A DNA stretch of 64,000 nucleotides from Promethearchaeota archaeon (GCA_013375475.1 JABXKD010000002.1:50313-114312), one strand, 5' to 3'; positions 8,235 to 17,433 are shown, numbered from the stretch's first letter. A program made the numbers and translations. Notes: a model not told the origin generated them from the sequence alone.

Positions 8235-9998
8235 TTGAAGACCAAGATATCTGAGCAGAAACATGTAATTCTAAAAAAATTAGTTAATTCTGGTATTAAC
8301 ATTAGCCCCAAAATGTTAGAGTGTGTGTTAAATCTCGACAATCCGATGAAAAATGTAAACATCCTTATTAAGGAAACTAGCTTTATTCCTTCATTTAAAA
8401 GCCATTTAACGGAAACCGTTGTTAATGAAATATCAAATGAAGAATTACAAAAAGCTTTAAAGCGAGCGTTAACTAAACATCTTTCTCTGCCTTTGAAAGA
8501 AGAAGCTCAAAATAAAATCAATGTTAGCCAAAATGAATCAATTGCAGAAAATTTCAAACAAGAATTTGCTCCAATGAAATTGGGACAAATTGTCAATCCT
8601 TCCCTACCTGAAAAAATAAAGCATGCTATTCCTAAATCCTCGCCAGTAATAAAAAAACCATCGGAAAAAAAAAAAAAAAAAAATCACGAATCGACGGTAT
8701 CAGCTTTTGCGTTTAAGCCTGTTGCAAAGGATTATGATTTTCAAATTGAGATTTTAAGTGATCCTACCGGAAGATTATATACAAACGGGGGATATGATGA
8801 TTTTTACGAATTAACACTCGATAAATACAATAAACTCAGAAATCTCATGAGAAAAAGACCCGAAGCAAGCGCAGCAACGAATATTAATAATATTTTTAGA
8901 TTATCAAATAGTGCTGAAATCTCTACAGTAGGTTTAGTAGAAAATGTGCATCAAACAAAAAAAGGGAATTTTTTACTAACTTTAGAGGATTTAACTGGAA
9001 AAATTAGCGTTTTAATTCAAAATAACTCTGATAATTTGGAATACATCAACATTATTGAGAGAACTTTTAACGATCAAATGCTTTTTGTCAAGGGTTCATA
9101 TAACCCTGGTGAAGATGGAAGAAAAGGGATAATTTTTGCCAATTATATTACAAAAATCGATATTCCAACTGATTTTGAACCAAATTTATCTCCTGATCCT
9201 TTGTCTATTGCATTAATCTCTGACACCCACATCGGTAGTAAAGAATTTGAGGAATATTTATTTAAAAGGTTTCTAACATTTTTGAACGGGAAGAGTAGTA
9301 ATAAGATCTTAAGAGATAATGCTGCAAAAATAAAATATCTCGTCATTAATGGTGATTTAATTGATGGTATAGGTATTTATCCAAACCAAAAAGAAGATTT
9401 AATCATATCAGACATATTTAAACAGTTCAAAAAAGCTTCAGAACTATTATCAGAAATTCCCGATTACATTAAGGTGTTTTATGTATCTGGCAACCACGAA
9501 CCCGTTAGAAACGCAATACCCCGACCAGCGGTACCCAAAAAATATTGTGAAGAATTAACAAATTTAGGAATTAAATGTTTGGGTAATCCTTCTCTTATCA
9601 AAACACACAATGTTAATACACTGATATACCATGGAGAAAGTATGCATGACATAAATAGATTAATTCATGATTTAGATATTAACAAACCTATTGAGACCAT
9701 GAAAGAATTTCTTATTTGTAGACACCTTGCTCCAGTTTTTGGTGAAAAGACACAAATAGCTCCTATAAATAACGATCTACTTGTGTTAGATAAGATTCCA
9801 GATATTCTTCATACCGGACATATTCACATTAATGGAATGGGAAAATATCGGAACGTGACACTAGTTAATTCTGGATGTTTTCAAGCTCAAACTGATTTTA
9901 TGAGAAGTTTTGGAATAATCCCTACTCCGGGTATTGTACCGATAATAGAACTTGACTCATTGAACTATTTCCAGTTAGACTTTAAGAAAATCGATTAA
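8235..9998 (+). CDS. polB: DNA polymerase D small subunit DP1 (3'-5' exonuclease)
   Basis: Partner of DP2. The N-terminal 200 residues are a helical and then low-complexity linker, including a lysine run (EKKKKKKN) encoded by 19 consecutive A bases. An OB-fold follows (VGLVENVHQTKKGNFLLTLE). The C-terminal half is a calcineurin-like (Mre11-type) phosphoesterase with all metal-binding motifs: LISDTHIGS, VINGDLIDGI, YVSGNHEPVR, YHGESMHD and HTGHIHINGMG. This agrees with proofreading exonuclease activity. The start is a TTG at 8235. A 256-290 base divergent intergenic region separates it from DP2 and presumably holds both promoters. Confidence 0.95.
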   Translation: MKTKISEQKHVILKKLVNSGINISPKMLECVLNLDNPMKNVNILIKETSFIPSFKSHLTETVVNEISNEELQKALKRALTKHLSLPLKEEAQNKINVSQNESIAENFKQEFAPMKLGQIVNPSLPEKIKHAIPKSSPVIKKPSEKKKKKNHESTVSAFAFKPVAKDYDFQIEILSDPTGRLYTNGGYDDFYELTLDKYNKLRNLMRKRPEASAATNINNIFRLSNSAEISTVGLVENVHQTKKGNFLLTLEDLTGKISVLIQNNSDNLEYINIIERTFNDQMLFVKGSYNPGEDGRKGIIFANYITKIDIPTDFEPNLSPDPLSIALISDTHIGSKEFEEYLFKRFLTFLNGKSSNKILRDNAAKIKYLVINGDLIDGIGIYPNQKEDLIISDIFKQFKKASELLSEIPDYIKVFYVSGNHEPVRNAIPRPAVPKKYCEELTNLGIKCLGNPSLIKTHNVNTLIYHGESMHDINRLIHDLDINKPIETMKEFLICRHLAPVFGEKTQIAPINNDLLVLDKIPDILHTGHIHINGMGKYRNVTLVNSGCFQAQTDFMRSFGIIPTPGIVPIIELDSLNYFQLDFKKID

Positions 9999-10069
9999 AT
10001 TTATCAAATTAACTAAATAATAGGTGTATTTAAATAAATTTCTCAATCCCGCGCAATAATAATTCTGAA

Positions 10070-10717
10070 ATGATTCTTTATATCTGGAAAATTATTGAAC
10101 TTCCATATATATCTACAAGTGATTTAGCCTATAAAATATCTTTCGAACTATTTCTATTCTCCCCTAACGATGCAAAGAAATTCATTAAGAAGGCAATTCA
10201 CAACGGTTTCCTAATAGTAGGCGATAATAACAAACTTAGCCTGTCAGATGATTTAGCTCTTGAGTTAAAGAATTGGCATAAAAAAAGAAGAGTAGAAATT
10301 TCAAAAAAAGTCAATAAAACTAAGAGTATAACACAATATTCAGATAAATTTAAAAAAAATGATTCGAATAAGTTCAATATATTATTAAAAGCTTTTTTAG
10401 ATACAGGTACTATCAATAGAGCCGTGCTAGTCTCAGATAGTGCTATCACACTCCGTACAATTGAATCTCAAGGTAAAATTATTAAAGCTGAAGTTCAAGG
10501 TTCTCGAAAAATTCCCTATCTTATTGAAATCTCTACTAGTGAAAAGGTTTTAAAACACGATTGTCACGATTTTAAAACCAAAAGAGTTCAAAATAAAAAA
10601 TTCTGTAAACACTTAGCCAAATTATTTCTACTACTTAAAGAAAGGGATGAAAAAGGAGCAACTACTCTTCTTGAAAATATAGCTAAAGATATTAATAAAT
10701 GGGAGTTTTTAATCTAA
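10070..10717 (+). CDS. DUF2240-like winged-helix protein with a SWIM-type zinc motif
   Basis: A 215-residue protein. The N-terminus (LPYISTSDLAYKISFELFLFSPNDAKKFIKKAIHNGFL) resembles the archaeal DUF2240 pattern, a winged-helix-like module in which a residue group equivalent to WFSPEEA is followed by a helix. The C-terminal half contains LKHDCHDFK then KKFCKHLAKLFLLL, the C-x-H ... C-x-H spacing of a SWIM-like zinc site, which usually binds nucleic acid or protein. It follows DP1 by 71 bases on the same strand and its last four bases overlap the convergent cdc6 gene. The location among replication genes suggests a DNA-related role, which is inference. Start ATG at 10070. Confidence 0.55.
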   Translation: MILYIWKIIELPYISTSDLAYKISFELFLFSPNDAKKFIKKAIHNGFLIVGDNNKLSLSDDLALELKNWHKKRRVEISKKVNKTKSITQYSDKFKKNDSNKFNILLKAFLDTGTINRAVLVSDSAITLRTIESQGKIIKAEVQGSRKIPYLIEISTSEKVLKHDCHDFKTKRVQNKKFCKHLAKLFLLLKERDEKGATTLLENIAKDINKWEFLI

Positions 10718-12033
10718 ATTAATTTTTTAAAAACGATATTCTTAATCTTAACCTTATCGGTTTGGAGTATTATGGGTTTATAATCTAACAATTTATGGTC
10801 TTTTATTTTTTTAATTTGGGATAATACTCGTTCTACTACCCCAAGTTCGATATCAAGTGTTATGATTTTTGTTCGCCCGTAATGCCCCATTGACCTCGTA
10901 TTTGCAATAATTATTCCCGATAAAGTTAGTTCGTTAATATAATCGCTAATTCTTCTACGCGATAATTGTTTCAAGCCCGGAATTTTGCTAGATAGTTCTG
11001 AGTGAACTTCGTATATGTCTCCCGATGTGATTACATGTCCTTTGGTAAATCTAGATAATACGTAAATTGCTGTCAGAGTTAATTGGGTTTGAAGAGGCAT
11101 TGAAAAGATATATTCAACAATGTGGTCTTTATCTATATCTTTTTGAGCTTTTTCTACATGATTTTCAGTAATTTTCTTACTTTGATTTCTTTCCGCAATC
11201 TCTCCTGCTTTTCTTAATAATTGAAGAGCTCTTCTTGCATCGCCGTGTTCTTTGGCAGCAAAACCTGCACACAACTTCACCACGCCATTATCGATGACAT
11301 CCTCAATAAATGCTATCTCAGCTCTTTGCTTGAGTATTTCTGCCAATTGATTTGCGTTATAAGGATGGAAAACGATAGGCTCCTCTTCTTCTAAATTAGA
11401 ACTAACTCTCGAATCTAGGCACTCCATAAATTTCAACTTATTAGATATTCCGATAACACTTGTTCTACATAAGTCTAAATTTTCATTGAGCCTTGTTAAA
11501 TTATAGAGGATTTCATTTCCTCCTTTCTTCTCTATTAAAATATCGATTTCATCTAATACAAGAAAACAAATGCTGTTTTTGATAAATTGATCCAAAAGTC
11601 CAAGTAATTTCTTCAGTATAACATCTTTGGGCAAACCAGTTGCGGGAATTTTCTCTTTTCCAACGATTGTATTATAAATATGAGCCAAAATTCGGTATGG
11701 GGTCGATACTACTGTGCAATTGATGTATACCCACCAAGGTGGATTGTTAGTACAGTGTTGAGCTAGTTTTTGAGAAATGTATCTTACAGTTGCTGTTTTC
11801 CCAGTGCCTGTCATCCCGTAGCATAAGAGATTAGGTGGTACATCTCCTTTTAAAGCACACGCTGTTATGCCTGCAATTTTTTCTATCTCGGAGTTTCGGT
11901 GTGGTAGTTCGTTAGGAATAAATGATGGTTCGAGTGCTTCCCTATTTTTAAAAAGTTTTGGACCCGCTAAATAGGTTTGATAAAATTTATCAATGTTAAA
12001 AGAATACATGCCTTTATCATTTTGATTCGTCAA
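10714..12033 (-). CDS. cdc6: Orc1/Cdc6 replication initiator
   Basis: An AAA+ origin-binding and helicase-loading protein. The 439 residues begin with the family's linker (SFIPNELPHRNSEIEKI), then Walker A GMTGTGKT (about 73-80), Walker B CFLVLDEIDIL, sensor 1 SVIGISNKL, and the ARRALQLLRKAGE sensor-2 region. The C-terminal winged helix has the Orc1-type segment QTQLTLTAIYVLSRF and an HTH around LSRRRISDYINELTLSGII. A candidate ORB element lies about 25 bases upstream of the ATG at 12033. Clustering with both polymerase D subunits suggests this is next to an origin of replication. Confidence 0.95.
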   Translation of the reverse strand: MTNQNDKGMYSFNIDKFYQTYLAGPKLFKNREALEPSFIPNELPHRNSEIEKIAGITACALKGDVPPNLLCYGMTGTGKTATVRYISQKLAQHCTNNPPWWVYINCTVVSTPYRILAHIYNTIVGKEKIPATGLPKDVILKKLLGLLDQFIKNSICFLVLDEIDILIEKKGGNEILYNLTRLNENLDLCRTSVIGISNKLKFMECLDSRVSSNLEEEEPIVFHPYNANQLAEILKQRAEIAFIEDVIDNGVVKLCAGFAAKEHGDARRALQLLRKAGEIAERNQSKKITENHVEKAQKDIDKDHIVEYIFSMPLQTQLTLTAIYVLSRFTKGHVITSGDIYEVHSELSSKIPGLKQLSRRRISDYINELTLSGIIIANTRSMGHYGRTKIITLDIELGVVERVLSQIKKIKDHKLLDYKPIILQTDKVKIKNIVFKKLI

Positions 12034-12056
12034 CGCTTAATCCCACCATATTCATT

Positions 12057-12069
12057 GTTTCCACTCGAA
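12057..12069 (-). promoter_or_regulatory. candidate mini-ORB (origin recognition box)
   Basis: On the minus strand this reads TTCGAGTGGAAAC, matching the mini-ORB core TTCCAGTGGAAAC at 12 of 13 positions. It sits in the AT-rich stretch upstream of cdc6, the usual place of archaeal origins. Only one clear copy is visible between 12034 and 12344; the rest of that stretch is AT-rich without other structure that I can name. Confidence 0.55.
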
Positions 12070-12344
12070 ATGATCACTAGAATAATATTTCGATTCCGCA
12101 ATATTTAAACTTGATTATTAATCGAAAAACTAAAGATAATTTGTTAAAGCTTTAATATGTTATTCTCAACTTATCAGATTAGCTACTATTAGATCGATAG
12201 TTTATAATATTATTGTCGGAGCTTTAAAAGATAATTATTTAGGAAGCAATATTATTAAGGGTTTAGTAGAACTAATTATATTTGCAAAAACTTAATTTCA
12301 ATCTAAAATTTACCAATCTAATTTTTATAATAATAGGAACTATT

Positions 12345-13118
12345 ATGTCAACGCATAATAAAAATGGAGATATTAATAGAAAAGATGTAAGACTTGCGAT
12401 ATTTTTGACGATATTTTTCATAAGTCTGCTCTTTTTTAACTTTCTGGTTATTTCTATCGTATTTAGCTGGGCTGATTGGTTAGCAACCCTTATTTTTAGT
12501 GTACTTTTTATCGTTCCCGCGTATTTTTCAAACGCAGGAATGGTTATTGTCGGAGGTGGTAAACCTATAGATGGGGGGAAGTTTTGGCGTGATGGACGCA
12601 GAATATTAGGAGGTCATAAAACCATTTCGGGATTTGTTAAAGGACCATTATATATTGGTATTCCATTGAGTTGCGGTTTATTTTTATTGTTTTTATTGTT
12701 ATGGCCTGCTATACAACAGATTCCAATAGAAGGAGCTTCAACTGGAGTATATGTATTATACTCTGAGATATTTTATTATGAATATTTTTTTATAGGTGGA
12801 CCAATTCCGATTGGAATGCTAATGATAGTGTTTAGAATTATATTTTGCTCATACGGTGCCGCGTTTGGAGATTTAGCAGGTTCATTTCTTAAAAGAAGAT
12901 TTAACATTAAAAGTGGAGATCCCTTTTGGGTTGTAGATCAATTAGATTTTGCTGTAGGCGCTATTATTTTTGCTATAATTCCTGCTATCTTTTTTCCAGC
13001 ATTATATTTGATCCCTGATATTAATATTATAATATTCCTCCTAATCCTGACTCCCTCTGTTAGTCTTATTGCTAACACTATTGCTTATCTCGTCAACTTG
13101 AAAGAAGTTCCCTGGTAG
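12345..13118 (+). CDS. carS: CDP-archaeol synthase CarS
   Basis: Transfers CMP from CTP to 2,3-di-O-geranylgeranylglyceryl phosphate to give CDP-archaeol, the branch-point intermediate for archaeal phospholipid head groups; an integral membrane enzyme of the DUF46 family. Diagnostic segments are PIDGGKFWRDGRRILGG HKT, then ISGFVKGPLY, and GDLAGSFLKRRFNIKSGD followed by PFWVVDQLDF. Four or more hydrophobic helices are evident. The ATG at 12345 is preferred because AGG lies upstream at a good distance and the protein then begins MSTHNKNGD; an in-frame TTG at 12282 would add 21 residues. Transcribed divergently from cdc6. Confidence 0.92.
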   Translation: MSTHNKNGDINRKDVRLAIFLTIFFISLLFFNFLVISIVFSWADWLATLIFSVLFIVPAYFSNAGMVIVGGGKPIDGGKFWRDGRRILGGHKTISGFVKGPLYIGIPLSCGLFLLFLLLWPAIQQIPIEGASTGVYVLYSEIFYYEYFFIGGPIPIGMLMIVFRIIFCSYGAAFGDLAGSFLKRRFNIKSGDPFWVVDQLDFAVGAIIFAIIPAIFFPALYLIPDINIIIFLLILTPSVSLIANTIAYLVNLKEVPW

Positions 13119-13123
13119 GTTTT

Positions 13124-13639
13124 TCACAAACTTACAACTTCACACTTAATTTTTACTTGAAATCCCTGGTAATCTGAGAATTTAACATAACTTTCGAAGA
13201 TGAAATTTATAGCTTTTATATAATCACCATTAATACCTACTGCGATTCCTCTTTCTTCGAAGGAGAGAAACCCTACAATAATTATAATCTGCCCAGTGTT
13301 AAAATTTCTTTCTATCCTTATTCTGTGAATATATAGATCAGGGAAAAAACCAAAAACTAAATTAATTAAAACACTTTCTTCCCGAACAAACACAATTCTC
13401 CTATTTTGAAATTTTTTTCTTAGATATGGTAATTTAGATTTCGCTTCAAAATACCTTCCATTATCAAGAAAGAAAAACACAATATCTTTAACAATAATAA
13501 CATTTTTCGGAAAAATTTTAGTAGAATCATAGAAGAAGTGAAAGAGTAAGAGTTCTTTATTCGAGAATTTCTTCCTTACGGATAATTTCTGATAAAAAAG
13601 CAAATCATCAATAAATGAATTATGAGTCGTACTCAACAT
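13124..13639 (-). CDS. hypothetical protein with a KH-like (NusA-like) C-terminal segment
   Basis: A 171-residue protein I do not recognise by name. The last 60 residues (IIIIVGFLSFEERGIAVG then INGDYIKAINFIFESYV) have the pattern of a KH domain: a beta strand, the GxNGxxIK loop (here GINGDYIK) and a helix, in the order seen in archaeal NusA-like proteins. The N-terminal 100 residues are rich in Phe, Lys and Ile with no clear motif. The start is the ATG at 13639 and the gene ends six bases from the convergent carS stop. An RNA-binding role is a guess from the KH-like pattern. Confidence 0.4.
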   Translation of the reverse strand: MLSTTHNSFIDDLLFYQKLSVRKKFSNKELLLFHFFYDSTKIFPKNVIIVKDIVFFFLDNGRYFEAKSKLPYLRKKFQNRRIVFVREESVLINLVFGFFPDLYIHRIRIERNFNTGQIIIIVGFLSFEERGIAVGINGDYIKAINFIFESYVKFSDYQGFQVKIKCEVVSL

Positions 13640-13759
13640 ATAATTAAGAATTCAGACCTATTATTTTAAACTCCTAAGAAATTTAAATTGAACACCAAAA
13701 GTTTTATTTTTGAACAAGACTATTTTAAGTAAATCTAAAGTGAAAATAATACAATTCAT

Positions 13760-14197
13760 ATGAAAAAAGCTGGATTTGAGTTTAGAGAGCATACTGCCGA
13801 TGTTCAAGTAAGAAGTTGGGGGTCATCATTAGAAGAAGCCTTTTCGCAGACTGCTTATAGTTTAATGACGACGATAACGCCTAATTTAGAAGTTATTGCT
13901 CCAGAAATCGAAAAAAAAATAACAGTTGAGGCTGAGGACAAAGAAGCCCTTTTATTTGATTTTCTTTCTGAATTTTTATATATTTTTGATGTAGATGAGC
14001 TCGTTTTTAGTAAAATCTATGTTAGTAAAATCGAAAAGGTGAGTAATAGGTATAAACTCCATGCTATTTTAAAAGGTGAAAAATTCAATTTGGACAAGCA
14101 CGAAATAGGGATGGAAGTTAAAGCTATAACATATTCTTTCCTAAATATAGAAGAAAAACACGAATCTACCGTAATAGATATAGTATTTGATATTTAA
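13760..14197 (+). CDS. archease, activator of the RNA ligase RtcB
   Basis: Archease speeds RtcB guanylylation and turnover in tRNA splicing. The 145 residues start FEFREHTADVQVRSWG with the conserved HTAD metal-binding Asp, have the middle stretch EDKEALLFDFLSEFLY, and end with the strand KHEIGMEVKAITYSFLNIEE, whose IT(Y/H) segment is a family hallmark, and a final VVFDI-type motif that supplies the terminal metal ligand. Full length. It sits 282 bases from the convergent rtcB gene, which supports the pairing. Confidence 0.93.
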   Translation: MKKAGFEFREHTADVQVRSWGSSLEEAFSQTAYSLMTTITPNLEVIAPEIEKKITVEAEDKEALLFDFLSEFLYIFDVDELVFSKIYVSKIEKVSNRYKLHAILKGEKFNLDKHEIGMEVKAITYSFLNIEEKHESTVIDIVFDI

Positions 14198-14479
14198 CTA
14201 CAAAGCAAGTTTTGAAAAATAATATCATTCAAAATTTTACTAGATTCAAATTGATAGACTATTCCTTTCTCGAATTTAGTTGTGTTTATAGAAATTTAAA
14301 ATGATTAAATTTTAGATGAGATAGTTCTCAAGGTTAATAGTTTTTATATATAATTAAATTAAAAGGGGAATTTTATTGCCTAGAACTGCATCAATAATTC
14401 CGTTGGCATAAAACCACTCAATGTAGTCATATTTTTATTTTCATTTTTTATCAAAATCCATATTAGGAGAAAAGAAAAA

Positions 14480-15952
14480 TTAACCCTTTACAACCCCTAT
14501 TGGAACCAATCTTACGATTTTTTCTACAATTCCAAGATCATGACTTACTTGCACTACTTGATCTATATCTTTATATGCCCCCGGAGCTTCTTCAGCAATA
14601 ATTTTAGGAGAAGCAGCTTTTACCATAATTCCTCTATTTTTTAAATCTTCTTTGATTTTCGAACCCCAATATAGTTTTGTAGCCTTAGACCTTGACATTA
14701 CTCGACCAGATCCATGAGCGGTAGATCCAAAAGAAAGATCCATGGCTTTTGGTCTCCCAACGCACAGATAGGAAGCCGATCCCATAGTACCTGGGATTAA
14801 AGCAGGTTGACCAATAGCTTTATAATCAATAGGCAGATCTGGATGCCCTGGTGGAAACGCTCTAGTCGCCCCTTTTCTGTGAACATTTAACTTCATTTTT
14901 TTTCCGTTTACTTCATGTTCTTCAATCTTTAAAATATTATGGCAAACACCATAAATCAAATTAAAATCCAGACCGTCTATACTCTTTTTAAAATGCTCTT
15001 GGAAAGATTCTCGTAGCCAATGCGTAATTAATTGACGATTATTAAAACCAAAATTTGCCGCACATGCCATGCTTTGTAAATATTTTACTGCTTCTGGAGT
15101 ATTAGCTGGAACACACGCCAATTCTCGATCTGGAACTTTAATTTTATATTTTTTCATTGCCTGCTCGACATTTCGCAAAGAATCTGTGCATACTTGATGA
15201 CCAAGAGCTCGAGAGCCAGTATGAACCATGACTGTTACTTGACCTTTATTAAAAATTCCTAGTTTTTTAGCAATACTTTCGTTAAAAATTGTATCTACTT
15301 TTTGAATTTCAAGAAAATGATTACCACTTCCCAACGAACCTAATTGCTTTATCGCTCTTTGTTTAGCTTTTTGGGATATTAATGTCGAATCGGCGTTTTT
15401 CAAAAATCCATTTTCTTCACAATGTTCAATGTCTTCTTTAATTGCATAGTCATTTTCAAACGCCCAATTTAAGCCATTATCCAAAACTTCGTCTAACTCT
15501 GAATAATTTATGTTCAATTTTCCCTTACTTCCTAATCCTGATGGAATATTGTGAAAAATAGTGCTTAATAAACTCGGAATCGATTTTTTTACTTCTTCAA
15601 ATTGAAGATTTGTTCTTAACAATCGTACACCGCAATTTATATCATAACCTACTCCTCCCGGTGAGATCATGCCTGTCTCGGCATCTGTTCCAGCAACACC
15701 TCCTATACAAAACCCATAACCTTGATGAGCATCAGAAAGAGCGATAGCGTGCTTCTGAATGCCGGGGAGACACGCAACATTACAAATTTGATCAAGCGTT
15801 CTGTCATTTTTAATCTTTTCTAAGATGTAATCGTTAGCATAAATATGCACAGGCACATTCATTTGAAATTTTTCGATTTTACCTTCTACTCGCGCCATTA
15901 ATGCTTTTTGCGGAATTTCATAGATGTTATCGGCAACTTTATTCACATTCAT
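14480..15952 (-). CDS. rtcB: RNA-splicing ligase RtcB
   Basis: Joins 2',3'-cyclic phosphate and 5'-OH RNA ends using GTP and Mn2+; in archaea it seals tRNA exons after the splicing endonuclease cuts bulge-helix-bulge motifs. 490 residues with no intein. Signature segments: DAHQGYGFCIGG, GGVGYDINCGVRLL (Cys ligand), GSLGSGNHFLEIQ, VHTGSRALGHQ, and the guanylated-histidine region STAHGSGRVMSR. The start ATG is at 15952. With archease next door and three intron-like BHB elements in the same window, its local substrates are evident. The intergenic stretch 14198-14479 is AT-rich and shows no other gene. Confidence 0.97.
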   Translation of the reverse strand: MNVNKVADNIYEIPQKALMARVEGKIEKFQMNVPVHIYANDYILEKIKNDRTLDQICNVACLPGIQKHAIALSDAHQGYGFCIGGVAGTDAETGMISPGGVGYDINCGVRLLRTNLQFEEVKKSIPSLLSTIFHNIPSGLGSKGKLNINYSELDEVLDNGLNWAFENDYAIKEDIEHCEENGFLKNADSTLISQKAKQRAIKQLGSLGSGNHFLEIQKVDTIFNESIAKKLGIFNKGQVTVMVHTGSRALGHQVCTDSLRNVEQAMKKYKIKVPDRELACVPANTPEAVKYLQSMACAANFGFNNRQLITHWLRESFQEHFKKSIDGLDFNLIYGVCHNILKIEEHEVNGKKMKLNVHRKGATRAFPPGHPDLPIDYKAIGQPALIPGTMGSASYLCVGRPKAMDLSFGSTAHGSGRVMSRSKATKLYWGSKIKEDLKNRGIMVKAASPKIIAEEAPGAYKDIDQVVQVSHDLGIVEKIVRLVPIGVVKG

Positions 15953-16100
15953 ATTATCTGTACTAGTGATAACATTTTCATAAATCTTATGATTAATCGT
16001 CTTAACACGATTTTAATCAATAAACTGAGAAAAAAGTGAATTTCTTTCTTATATCACATTAAAACTTTAAAAAACAAACTAAAAAACGCAAAAAGGGTGT

Positions 16101-16826
16101 TTATTTAATATCGATAAACTTTAAAAGACCTAGATCGTCCAAATCGTCAATGATGACATTAATCTCTGCCTTTGGTACGCCCGCTTCCTCAGCTATATCC
16201 GCTACGGTGTGAAATCCATCTGCTAAATGCGCGATTTTATATTGCTCCTTGTTTAGAAAGCCTTGTATAATCACTTGAGAGGGAAGGCGCTTCGATGTCC
16301 ATACGGGCTTCTGGTTCTGAACCTTTCGTATATCTTCTTCCGAAAGAACTAATCCTTTCTTCTCAAGGAGCTTCTGGGATTTGAGAAAATCCTTCTCAAA
16401 AATCTTCAATATAGGTATTTTTAGTGGAACCTCAGCAATTCTGCCATCTTTTAGAACTTTATCTATGAATTGTTCGAATCCCTTAAAAATTCTAACATCC
16501 CCTGACCAATTGCTTATTATTTCACTAAAATTTACCGTAAACTTATCAATGATGTCACTCAAAGCTTTGTGTGTAATTTTTGCATCATCATTCTTGTCTG
16601 CTGCTGCCGTACACAATATGCCATCTTTAAAAACCAACAATAAATAGAAAATTTGCATATCTATCACCTTCAATTCACCTGATCCTTTCGAAAATTCCAC
16701 TGAGAAATCTTTAAGTGCCGTTAAAAATCCAGATACAAGATCTTGATTAAATTCAATTGTTCCATACTTTCTATGAATAAGGCAAATGCCTGTATGCTGA
16801 TGAATAAGGTAAACATTGTGTAAAAT
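16101..16826 (-). CDS. longin-like / winged-helix protein, apparent non-canonical start
   Basis: The first ATG/GTG/TTG in frame is the GTG at 16700, but the open frame continues upstream to a TAA near 16875 and encodes an obviously protein-like N-terminus: LHNVYLIHQHTGICLIHRKY followed by GTIEFNQDLVSGFLTALKDF. That is the beta-hairpin plus helix pattern of longin-like domains and continues into the annotated part (MQIFYLLLVFKDGILC). No canonical start exists in that 126-base extension; the best candidates are ATT at 16826 (11 bases after AAAGGTG) or ATA at 16835. The C-terminus (KIAHLADGFHTVADIAEEAG...LDDLGLLKF) is a winged-helix HTH. Function unknown; longin folds in Asgard archaea are linked to GTPase or trafficking systems. 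Confidence 0.6.
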   Translation of the reverse strand: MLHNVYLIHQHTGICLIHRKYGTIEFNQDLVSGFLTALKDFSVEFSKGSGELKVIDMQIFYLLLVFKDGILCTAAADKNDDAKITHKALSDIIDKFTVNFSEIISNWSGDVRIFKGFEQFIDKVLKDGRIAEVPLKIPILKIFEKDFLKSQKLLEKKGLVLSEEDIRKVQNQKPVWTSKRLPSQVIIQGFLNKEQYKIAHLADGFHTVADIAEEAGVPKAEINVIIDDLDDLGLLKFIDIK

Positions 16827-17095
16827 AGTTCCTATAACACCTTTGAATGAGTATTTTTTTGGTATTTTTTACTAGTAAGATATTTTTATTTATAATAACA
16901 CTATAAATATTTATTAATTTGCTTTTAGGGAAATATAAAAATTTCTTTCTTTAGCTTCATTATTAATCGTACTTTTTGATAATTTATACATAAATATTAA
17001 GAAATTTATATTTAGGAGTAAGAGCTGATTTCTTAAATAAATTGAAATTCATAATTGCATTATAAATTATTATTGAATATTATTAAGGGAATTAA

Positions 17096-17410
17096 ATGGA
17101 TTATTATATTTTTTTAGTTACGGTTCCAAATATTGAAGAAGGTAAAAAAATAGCAAATCTCTTGGTTGAAAGTAAGTTAGCGGCGTGCGTTAACATAATT
17201 CAAAATGTAATTTCAATTTATAGATGGAAAGGAAATATAGAAAGAGAAAATGAAATGCTATTAATTATTAAGACCACTGAAAAAAAATGCGATTCGATAA
17301 TTCAAAAAGTCAGAGAAATTCATAGTTATTCGAATCCTGAATGTGTTGCTTTCAAAATCGAAAAAGGATCAGAAAAATATTTAGATTGGATTAAGGAAGT
17401 TGTAGATTAA
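17096..17410 (+). CDS. cutA: CutA1 family protein
   Basis: A 104-residue protein of the ferredoxin-like trimeric CutA family, named for divalent-cation tolerance in bacteria; its molecular role is unsettled. The family stretch KLAACVNII, then VISIYRWKGNIERENEMLLIIKT and the EIHSYSNPECVAFKI motif (equivalent to HPYEVPE) are all present. Full length, start ATG at 17096. It is the first gene of a same-strand run ending at 20821. The region upstream (16827-17095) is AT-rich and presumably holds divergent promoters. Confidence 0.9.
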   Translation: MDYYIFLVTVPNIEEGKKIANLLVESKLAACVNIIQNVISIYRWKGNIERENEMLLIIKTTEKKCDSIIQKVREIHSYSNPECVAFKIEKGSEKYLDWIKEVVD

Positions 17411-17433
17411 TATAAAACCTATGTTTAAATATT

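Noticed and set aside
8665..8683. Frameshift in DP1 at the poly-A run.
   Set aside because: Both sides are in the same frame and the downstream domains are complete, so no frameshift is indicated.
14377..14412. Short ORF after AAAAGGGG reading MPRTASIIPLA, similar in feel to an archaeal histone N-terminus.
   Set aside because: It stops after 11 codons and no continuation in any frame or after a plausible BHB splice was found; too short to support.
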